DNA of 64,000 nucleotides from Cryptomeria japonica (taxonomy: Eukaryota > Streptophyta > Pinopsida > Cupressales > Cupressaceae): NCBI RefSeq assembly GCF_030272615.1, contig NC_081413.1, forward strand, positions 550,620,136-550,684,135. The letters are read 5' to 3'. The notes under the pieces are model-generated. The model saw nothing but the letters and a program-made list of their open reading frames with translations, ran no database searches and was not told the DNA's origin. Position 1 is the first letter of the stretch. Every line of letters starts with the position of its first letter. Positions 55,992 through 64,000 of the stretch are shown in pieces. Position numbers and translations under genes: made by a program.

Positions 55992-57972
55992 TTGAATTTT
56001 ATGTTGTCAATAATTGTGCGAAGATGGCTCTGCGACTCCCTTCGCGAAAACTCCCGGACCTCGATCGACAATATTTGGTTTTTTGAGCGAACTAAGTATG
56101 CGGTATCGGCCTGCAACCCGAGGAACTGGGCTCCCCCGCCTCAAGCAAAATCTGAATGGCAGATGATGAAACCAAGGAGGTATCAGAGGGCAATAACGAA
56201 AGATCTTCCTTTTTCTGGAAATGGTGATCAGGGCAAACAGAATACCCGTCGCTAGGGAGACTCTTTCAAGCCGTCTATCTCCAACAGGTTCATCCATTTG
56301 TGGAATCTTGAGGAAGGTTTTTTAAAACCAGCTCCCCGGGTCAAGCCAAATACAAATAATGATAAAGATAAAGGAAACAAGGATAACTGGAGGTCGGGTG
56401 GTATTTATGCCAGACCTAGGGTTTTCGTGGAAGAAGACAAGAATCCCAAAACAGTGCCTCCTCCCAAACCCTCGACGGTTAAGCCGAATAAGAATATGAA
56501 CCCTAATTCAAAAATGATGAATGTATTGGAAATCAATGACAGTTTGGTTGAAAGGATTCAACAATCTTGCAAAACATTTGGGGTTTTTGCTAGATGGTGC
56601 AAACTTGGAGTCCCGATAGAGGCAATTGCAGATTGGTTCAAGTCATCCTTCAATTGGATAGTAAGTATTGCTATCTTGTCCGAGGGTTTTCTTTATATTG
56701 ACTGCAGAAATGCCAGGCATAAGAATGAATTCTTAACAGGTAAATCTCTTATTTTTAAAGGCTTTGATTTTAAATTTTTAGAATGGCAACCTGCTTTCAA
56801 TCCAAACAAATTAAACTCTTTTAAAGTAGATAGACCAGTTATGATTCCTAACTTACTAGTTGAATTAATGGACATGGAAATTATTAGGAAAATAGGTAAT
56901 CACTTAGGAAAATTCGTAGAGATCAGTGACAAAAATAGGAAGTATTCGAATTGTGTGCTGATAATTAACATGGATATTAGTGTGACTTCACTTAGCCCCA
57001 TTGAAATTAGAACTAGGGAGTCATCTTTCTTAATCTACCCTGAATTTTATAAAGGGTTTCTAGATCTAGACTCGGCATCCGATCCGGTCTTAGAATTTTT
57101 TCCCTCTCAAATAAACCCTAGAGCATACCTAAGCTCGATATTTGTTTCAATTTGGAACAAGGAGGGTTTGTGATCAAGGAGAACCCTCTGTCAACTAGGC
57201 AGTTTGATGGGGTGGAAGAGGGGGAAATTATAGATGACCAGAGTATGGATGAGGAGAAGAATCCCTCTCTATTGCTAACCCATGAGGATATGCCAAAGAA
57301 TAAGAAGGGGAGGGTATCTGACTCTAAGGTAGTAAAGAACTGTTGTGCCCTTGAAGTGACCGTAAGGGAAGATTTCAAAATTTATCTCAAGTTAGTAAGG
57401 GTGAAACCAATCTTGATATTGCTGATCGGGAGGGTGGGGAGAAGGGAGTATTAACTCTTATCCCTAATTTGGATGCTGGTTTGGATGTCAGGAGCAATTT
57501 GGAAGATAATGGCTCCTCCCAACCAATGGATGCCCCCAATAGTTTGGATAAGGTTGAACAAGAGGAAGATCTGGTTCGCAAAGGAGAAGAGGTAAACTGC
57601 ATTGTAAACTATTTATGTGACTCAGTTACTGAGGATATTGTGGAGAAATTGCTAGATGAAATAGTAGACAAGGATGAGCTTGAACTTCAGAAAAGATCGC
57701 TAAGGAAAGGGATTATGAATTTTACTCATCCCCCTGAGGTCATTGATATGGAAGCCCTCATTATAGATTTAGATAATAAAGAAAATGAAGCCTTAGGAAT
57801 TGAACAATGGGCTGGGGAAAAAGCCACTCCGAATTGTGCCAAGCTCTGCAAAAAGAGAGGCAGGAAATCCCTATTGGAGTTGAGCGCCAATGATGGTACA
57901 GCAGAAGGTCAGGTTAAACTCATGGACATGTTTCATGCAAGGAAGGGGAAGGTCCTTCCCACAGCACCATGA
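55992..57972 (+). pseudogene. LINE ORF1 (DUF4283-like RNA-binding protein)
   Basis: The frame is open from 55992, has a TAG at 56253, and runs on to 57173 in the same frame. It then continues in two other frames (57152-57454 and 57469-57972), so at least two frameshifts are present. The region around 56530-56960 (FGVFARWCK, DWFKSSFNWI, FLYIDCRNARHKNEFL, FDFKFLEWQPAFNPNK) matches the style of the DUF4283 domain of plant LINE ORF1 proteins, which bind the element RNA. The C-terminal part is acidic; I did not find a CCHC knuckle. The last TGA overlaps the ORF2 start as ATGA. Confidence 0.75.
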
Positions 57973-60900
57973 AAGTATTATCATGGAATGTTAGGGGTTT
58001 AAATGCCCCTAACAAACAACGGATAGTCAAACGCTGTCTATCCAACTATAGTCCTGATTTAGTTATGTTACAGGAAACCAAATTAGAGATTGTTGACTTA
58101 GCCTCCTTTGGTAAATGACTAGGCTTTAGACATATTATAGGGGTTCTAGCCAATGGAGCCTCTAGAGGTCTGGGCATTATTTGGGATCCACGCAATATAA
58201 GATTCTCATTATTAGAGTCTCAAGGCAATTGGATAAGTGGTAGGGTTACCAGCTTGAAAAACAAACTAGATTTTATCATTATTAATGTGTATGGACCAAC
58301 TCTAAATGAGGATAAAAATAGAGTTTGGAAAGAAATCGAGGAATTCACAAACTCCCTAGATCAGTTTTGCATTTTAGGAGGCGACTTTAATGCAAATATG
58401 AACCAATATGAGAAATGAGGAGGCATAGGTAAAATCTCTAGAGCAACTTTAGACTTTGTGGATTGGGTCCATCGATGTGGCCTGATAGAGATTAACATGG
58501 TTAAGGACGCCTTTACCTGGAACAATAGAAGGTTAGGTTTTAGTAATATAGCAGAAAAACTAGATAGGTTCTTTGTTACGGGTAGTCTTACTAACTTCCT
58601 ATATACCTTAGAAGCCTCAATTCTACCTTTCTCAAGCTCAGATCATTTCCCGATCCAACTTAGCATTCTTGGTGACTCAAGACCAAAAAGATGCCCTTTT
58701 AAATTCGAGCAAATGTGGTTGAAAGATGATAACATCCTTAAGCTTCTTGAGGAATGGTGGAAAGAGGCTGAGGTTTCTGGGTTTGGGATCTATAAGGTAG
58801 TCAATAAGCTTAAGATAATTAAGCAGAAGCTCATTCTATGGAATAAGGAGCATTTTGGAAATATTTTTGACAAGAAGGCCCAGGTGGAAGCAAAGTTAGT
58901 AGAGGTAAATGAAGTGGTGATGAGGCAAGGAATGGATGAAGCTTTGTTTCTAAGAGAAAAGAAACTCCTCCTTGAACAAGAAAATATTCTTGCAAAAAAG
59001 GTCTTTTGGAAACAAAAATCTAGGGGACGTGGTTGGATGAGGGTGATAAGAACACTAAATTCTTTCACAATAGTGTGAGACTTAGGAGAGTCATTAACCA
59101 AATTTCTAAGATTAAGTTAAGTAACAGCTCTAAGGTGGATGATCCTAAAATCATCGCGAGTGAGGCTGTAGACTTTTTCTCCATTATTTTCAACTCTGAC
59201 TGGAGACTTCTTTGCTCTGACCAAAACAAGTTTATAAAATGTATTCCAAGTTTACTCAGTAAGGATCAAACCTATAATCTGACTGCAAAATTCTCTTTAG
59301 CGGAAGTAGAAGGAGCTCTAATGCAGATGAGTTTGGACAAATCCCCCGGTCCAGATGGCTTTCCGACTAGTTTTTTTCAGAAATGTTGGTCCTTCATAGG
59401 AGAGGAGGTGACGGTAGCTCTTGAAGGCATGAGGAACTCAGGTAATATCCTCAAAGAAATTAATAACACTTTTTTGGCCCTTATTCCGAAAAAGGAAAAG
59501 CTTGAGTTCTTTGATGAGTTTAGAGCCATTGCCTTGTGTCACACCGTCTATAAGCTTTTTACTAAAACTTTAGCTAATAGGCTTCAGAAACTCCTTCCTC
59601 TTTTGATTAGCGAGGAACAAACGGGTTTTGTTCTCGAGAGGTCCATTTATGACGGGGTTATTATAACTTAGGAGGCCATTCACTCTGTTCAGAAGAATGG
59701 AACCCCTGGTATGCTCTTAAAACTAGACATTAGGAAAGCCTACGATAAGGTGGATTGGAGATTCTTGTGCAGATGCTTAGAAGCCTTTGGATTCCCCTCT
59801 TCATGGATTAACTTGATATTTGAATGTATCTCAACGCCTAAATTCTCAGTGTTAGTCAATGGTACTCCTGAAGGCTTTTTTAGCTCTTCTAGGGGTCTAA
59901 GATAAGGAGATCCCTTATCCCCTTTTCTCTTCATCATTATGGCGGAACCATTAGGGAGAGCAATCTCCAAAGCAAGGGAAAGTAGTCAAATTTCAAGAAT
60001 TAGAATTACTAGCAACCTAGACCCTACCATGCATCAGCAATTTGTGGATGATACTATGTTATATGAGCTCGGTGATTTAAAAGAAGCGAAGGCTTTTAAG
60101 CAGATCCTAGACTCTTACTCTAAGGCTTTTGGACAGGAAATTAATCCATCTAAATCTGAAGTCTTCTTTTTTAATACTAAGGTCTACTTACAAAATGACA
60201 TCTCCAGAAGTTTGAATTTTAATATGGGAAGGCTCCCCTGCAAGTATCTAGGTCTGCCCCTAGATAAGGGTAATGGTTCATCAAATTTGTGGTATTCAAT
60301 GATAGATAGGATTAGGAGTAAGGTAGCAACCTGAAAAGGCAAGTGGCTATCGGTATCCTTTGCGGGGAGAGCTACTATGGTCAAATCGGTTTTGGCTGCA
60401 ATGCCCATCTATCAGTTATCATGTATTACCCTCCCTCAATCCAAAAAGGAAATATTGAATAGACATCTTAGGTCTTTCTTTTGGCAAGGAGCTAAGGAGA
60501 AGAAAAAGATCTCCCTTATGGCCTAGAATAAGATTTGTAGGCCAGAGTCAGAAGGGGGTATCGGGATTAAGAATATTAAGGACCAGAGCAGAGCGCCAGG
60601 GACCAAATTAGTCTGGAGAATGTTTAGATCTCCTAACCTCAAGTGGGCTCAAATCTTATACCACAAATATCTTCGAGGCAGAGAGACCATACTAGCCTCT
60701 TCAAAGACTCTTCTCCCCCGAGAGGCTCTCGCATTTGGAATTTTATGCTGGAATGCAAGAAAATTAATTTAGACAAATTATCTTAAAATTTGGGCAATGG
60801 CAAAGAAGCCCTTTTCTGGACCGATTCTTGGGAAGGTTTCAAAGCCCTTCATGAGAGTGCTGATTTGGAGTCATCTAGAGTAGTGCTGGAATCCACATGG

Positions 60901-61057
60901 GGCAGGTATGTTAAGGATTACATATCGCCAATTGACGGGAACCTAGCCAAGGGCTGGGAATGGAAATCTTTAGATCATGTAGATATCCCAGAAAGTGAGA
61001 GACAGTTGCTCCAAGACATCCTTAAAAAGAGGATGGTCACCTTCAACATGGGGTCAT
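57969..61057 (+). pseudogene. LINE ORF2: endonuclease and reverse transcriptase
   Basis: The AP-endonuclease domain spans 57969-58680: SWNVRGLN, LQETKLE, INVYGPT, GGDFNANM and SSSDHFPI mark the catalytic residues. In-frame TGA codons lie at 58116 and 58416. After a frameshift near 59030, reverse transcriptase runs to about 60700: SPGPDGFP (59343), FRAIALCHTVYKL, LDIRKAYDKVDW (about 59722), a GDPLSPFLF block preceded by a stop in place of the usual Gln-containing motif, then QQFVDDTMLY (about 60037) with both catalytic aspartates. Further stops lie near 59669, 59903, 60332 and 60525. Coding sequence ends at the LTR at 61058. Confidence 0.9.
61053..61057. repeat. Presumed target duplication of right-edge element
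   Basis: GTCAT directly precedes the LTR end at 61058. The partner copy should lie outside the window, so this is a prediction. Confidence 0.4.
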
Positions 61058-62121
61058 TGTTGACGTGTATTTTGTACACAATCATACACAGAATAAAATA
61101 CCCAAGGGTACCTTATCCTCTCTTGAATAAAGTCTCTGATTGCTGAAGATGTCGCAAAAAAGGATCAATCAGAGTGACTCCAATGTTCTTTTATGTAGGG
61201 TCTCTACGTGTGGATAAGCACCAGTGGTCGTTGTGATTGTTGTTTCATCAAGGGGCCTTACGTATCCGAATTGCAGGAACAAGATTTCTCTAAACTAACA
61301 ATGTTCTCAAAAAGGTCAAAAGAGTAGGGCTTGCAAGAGATAAATTCTAATCTAATCCTAAGAATGACTCAATGCGGGCAGGACTTGGTAAGATTCTACC
61401 AACTTCAATATTGCCATAAAATAACAACTCAACTGAAATTGATGCGATCTTCTAAGGTAACAAATGATCTTTCAATTCACCAAGAATCATGGACACTACC
61501 ACAAAGGCACATATCCAAAGTTCAATGACGATTGAAGGTTTAGGTGATTTCAAGTTTCTCCAGTTGACCACGCAAGGCGTTCCTACAATCAACAAGAAGC
61601 TAGTGGTTTGGAAAGTGAATCTCACCAAAGATCAAGCCCAACACTTAGTCCTTCAAACCTAAATACTACTTTGACTGAGAATGATTCAAGAAAGTAAACA
61701 ACCATGAAGATAACCACAAGTATTGCAATAAAACACCATAACTTCAATATTTTATTGATCTCAAAGCCATCATAAACAACAATTGTTTGAAATTCCTTCT
61801 TCAAAGCTCAATCTTGCTACAAAGTAACTTGCTCTCTCTTTTTTAATTTCTAATATCTAATTGCTAATCTCTAATGTCTCTATTTTCTAATGACAAAATG
61901 AAAAGGAGTGAGGGTATATATAGCATCCTCAATTGCAATGAACGGTCCAGATCAAAAAGAAGATCAATGGCCAAGATTATGACACCTAAACCCTAATTAG
62001 GGTTTATTACAAATAATCCCCTTTTTATTGAACAATAATAAATGCATAGCCAAATATTAAATTTGGCACAAAAATCTAGGAGACATAGACCAATGACAAT
62101 TAAGGTGCCACATCATCTATA
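61058..62121 (-). mobile_element. 3' LTR of right-edge LTR retrotransposon, minus strand
   Basis: The plus strand starts TGTTGACGTGTATTTTGTAC, the reverse complement of an LTR ending in CAACA. Its 110-bp end and many internal blocks match 47100-48220 of the giant solo LTR. A minus-strand TATATATA box lies at 61915-61922 and CCCTAATTAGGGTTT at about 61990-62005. On the minus strand AGAAGAAAGG followed by TTGTTATAG at about 62120 looks like the purine tract and LTR start, giving an LTR of about 1.06 kb. If instead the LTR is as long as its solo relative, it would extend past the window and contain the ORF. Confidence 0.7.
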
Positions 62122-64000
62122 ACAACCTTTCTTCTAGAATCTTATTCCCTTTCCAATGCTCCTTTTTAGCATATGCAATGAATCTGGACACGATTCCTTC
62201 AATCTCAGCAATTGGAATCTCGAGAAGATTCCTCATTCGTTCCTCCAAGTGGATGACCTGATCGAAAGCCTTGAGAAGAGCAGTGTCCCATTCAGGTTCA
62301 AGTTCTTTGATCTTCTCAATCAGGAGCATGATAGCAAACATCTGATCCCGTTGCTCATCTGTAATAACATTCTCATCTTTGCAAAAGATGACCTTGACTC
62401 TTTCTTCTAATTCTTGTAAATCCACATCTGTCTCAACTTCGATCCTCCTGCCAAGAATAGTACATAATACCTCAAACACTCTGTCCTGGATCGAGTGGAT
62501 GACTTCCTCAACATGATTGCATTTGGTACTAATGTCCTCGAAGAGAACTTCCTTCATCTGGAGTAAGGTTGACCACTGAAGTAAACTATGAGGTCCTCCA
62601 TCCATTATCTTTTCTTGTGCTAGGACCTTCCTTGAAGTTTGTCTGATTACTTGCAGGACAGGAATGATAACATCTTTAGTATGAGCAAAGGCGGCTACCG
62701 TTATCATTAAGTTGTGGATGATCTCAAGAACCTGGATAGCTTGGTGAATGGTCTGCATCATCCTTGTTGCAAATTCAATAGCAACTGTATGGGATTTGTC
62801 AATCCAAGAGCTCATAAGCTGGACCAAACTCCTGACTCTCTCTGCCTCACCAACTGATTGAAGGGGAAGTGCCTGCACAGGAGATACTGCTAGATCCTGA
62901 CGTCCCAAAGGCTGATTGAGATGGCTAAAGTAGCCTCTCCATGCACCGACCTCTCTCTCAAGCTTTCTATTTTTCTCCATTTCCTCCCTAAGCTTATCTT
63001 TTAATGCTTCAAACGAATCGATGGCCTCATCCAGTGTCTGCTCGGCTGTGAGTGGACCAAGCTCAAATGTCTCTACATCATATTCCTCTACGAGGATCTC
63101 ACCTTCATACTTGTCCACTGCTGGTGTAGCTATCTGCAACTTCCTGGATCCTGTCTCATCTCTGATCATCTTGGACATCTTAGTAGCCTTCCTCTTTTCT
63201 GTCACTTCCTGAGAATTTCCAACAAGGCTTTCTAAATCAATCACATTATCTTCGTCCTCAATTACAATCACCCTTGTCAGTCTCTCCTTTAACCAATCCA
63301 GAATGGCAGATCTTGTTTCTCTAACTTGTATCTCCTTAGGCAATGTTTCTTCTTCTCTGAGGGGAGATGTCACTTCATCACCATCCTTGTCTTCATGTAA
63401 CTCATTGACCTGGAGAGATCGACTTGATGAACGTTGAGGTGCCTGTCCTTCTTCATGTTTATCGTTCTGTACCACTGATTCCATAGACTCCTCCATTTCA
63501 AGTGTCCTCTTCTCTTGTCGAGAAGATGTGCCAAATGAACGATCTCGGTTGGCCTCTGGTTTCTTCTTGGAGGATTCTCTTTTCTCAGGCCTCTCTTTCC
63601 TCTTTGAGCCTCTAGGATGGGGATTGCCTTCACTTGCGCTTCGAAGATTGCCCTCGCTTGTGCTTCTGGGATTAGGATTACCTTCACTTACACTTGCTCT
63701 TCCTTCTGTTGGTCTTTCTTCCAAAGTAAAAGTCATAGATATGCCCTGCTCTCTCAACTTTTGATGTTGCACATCAACCCATCTGTGAGTACAAGACAAA
63801 ACTGGAGCCATCAAAGCATCTAGATCCACAATCTCGGGTTCATTCCAATCTAGCCTCACTGATTTGCTTTCTCGGTCATAAGATGATTGGAGATGTCTAC
63901 CACTGTCCTGAGCTTGGTCGGCCACTCTGTAAATTTTGCATTTCCTGATGAAGTCTAAAGGCAATCTGGAATGCATCTTTCTTTTTACTTCAAGATCATC
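62117..64000 (-). CDS. Intact unknown ORF before the 3' LTR, runs off the window
   Basis: An uninterrupted minus-strand frame continues through the window edge (eight more codons lie before the first Met at 63976), so the true start is outside. From the listed Met: a polar N-terminal part, three SEGN-type short repeats (about residues 98-125), a basic KRKERPEKRESSKKK stretch suggestive of a nuclear signal, a Ser/Glu-rich low-complexity region, an acidic VIVIEDEDNVIDLESL segment (about 240), a coiled-coil-like stretch (EALKDKLREEMEKNRKLEREV, about 320-345), and a long helical C-terminal half. No signal peptide or membrane helix is obvious. I recognise no family. Its place next to the 3' LTR makes it an extra post-integrase protein of a Tat-like element. 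Confidence 0.75.
   Translation of the reverse strand, partial: DDLEVKRKMHSRLPLDFIRKCKIYRVADQAQDSGRHLQSSYDRESKSVRLDWNEPEIVDLDALMAPVLSCTHRWVDVQHQKLREQGISMTFTLEERPTEGRASVSEGNPNPRSTSEGNLRSASEGNPHPRGSKRKERPEKRESSKKKPEANRDRSFGTSSRQEKRTLEMEESMESVVQNDKHEEGQAPQRSSSRSLQVNELHEDKDGDEVTSPLREEETLPKEIQVRETRSAILDWLKERLTRVIVIEDEDNVIDLESLVGNSQEVTEKRKATKMSKMIRDETGSRKLQIATPAVDKYEGEILVEEYDVETFELGPLTAEQTLDEAIDSFEALKDKLREEMEKNRKLEREVGAWRGYFSHLNQPLGRQDLAVSPVQALPLQSVGEAERVRSLVQLMSSWIDKSHTVAIEFATRMMQTIHQAIQVLEIIHNLMITVAAFAHTKDVIIPVLQVIRQTSRKVLAQEKIMDGGPHSLLQWSTLLQMKEVLFEDISTKCNHVEEVIHSIQDRVFEVLCTILGRRIEVETDVDLQELEERVKVIFCKDENVITDEQRDQMFAIMLLIEKIKELEPEWDTALLKAFDQVIHLEERMRNLLEIPIAEIEGIVSRFIAYAKKEHWKGNKILEERLL

Larger units (their letters stand above)
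55990..61057 (+). mobile_element. L1-type LINE retrotransposon, 3' end displaced by LTR element
   Basis: It has two plus-strand ORFs without LTRs: ORF1 (about 55992-57972) and ORF2 (57969 on) with endonuclease and reverse transcriptase, typical of plant L1 elements. ORF2 stops abruptly at 61057, where a minus-strand LTR begins; the rest of the LINE should lie beyond the far end of that insertion, outside the window. Both ORFs contain stops, many of them TGA or TAG where a TGG Trp codon would be expected, consistent with C-to-T decay of methylated DNA. Confidence 0.9.

Overview
The window looks like intergenic to intronic DNA of a large, repeat-rich seed-plant genome, most likely a gymnosperm such as a conifer. 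This rests on nested Ty3/gypsy and Ty1/copia retrotransposons with plant-type primer-binding sites, a plant L1-type LINE, a hAT relic, a MITE, very long AT-rich spacers, and one plant-specific host gene (DUF668 / PSK SIMULATOR-like) in small exons separated by long introns. The species assignment is inference. I saw no tRNA, rRNA, CRISPR or bacterial features. Boundaries were read by eye and may be off by a few bases.

Layout. 1-9.1 kb: decayed sequence with a possible Ty3 polypurine tract/LTR junction near 3.15 kb, a 101-bp tandem triplicate, two (AT)n arrays and a GC-rich block of palindromic repeats. 9128-9623: a MITE with perfect terminal inverted repeats. 10266-15148: an LTR element with about 1-kb LTRs and an exact initiator-Met-tRNA primer site, but no recognisable pol; it holds only an unknown acidic, broken reading frame. 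16127-24603: a complete-ended Ty3/gypsy element (352-bp LTRs, AAGAT target duplication) in which deletion joined gag to RNase H and the integrase lost two catalytic acids; a 5-kb tail carries an unknown coiled-coil ORF. 25.0-29.2 kb: copia relics.

29.4-31.1 kb: a 170-bp triplicate followed by three minus-strand exons of the DUF668 gene, whose splice phases fit. Its upstream exons are not visible, so the repeats to the right may lie in an intron. 31616-32863: a minus-strand copia LTR. 34069-43639: a minus-strand Ty3/gypsy element (gag, protease) split by a younger minus-strand copia (36957-42213, target duplication TCTTC). That copia has nearly complete pol, but its 5' end is replaced by an inverted LTR duplication and its 5' LTR has lost its TATA region.

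43909-48220: a 4.3-kb unit flanked by CATAG and read as a giant solo LTR, holding eleven copies of a 35-base hairpin at about 166-bp spacing. 48.5-49.7 kb: a hAT transposase relic. 50.5-54.6 kb: scrambled copia fragments, a (CT)n tract, an LTR-like block and a templated-looking duplication. 55.99-61.06 kb: an L1-type LINE (ORF1, then ORF2 with endonuclease and reverse transcriptase), interrupted at 61058 by a minus-strand LTR element. The LTR end of that element resembles the giant solo LTR, and it carries an uninterrupted ORF of more than 619 codons that runs off the window.

The retroelement genes do not work together as a living system here. They are a layered record of insertion, deletion and recombination around one host gene. 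The most unusual signals are the hairpin array in the solo LTR, the intact unknown ORF at the right edge, the snap-back copia end and the palindromic minisatellite.
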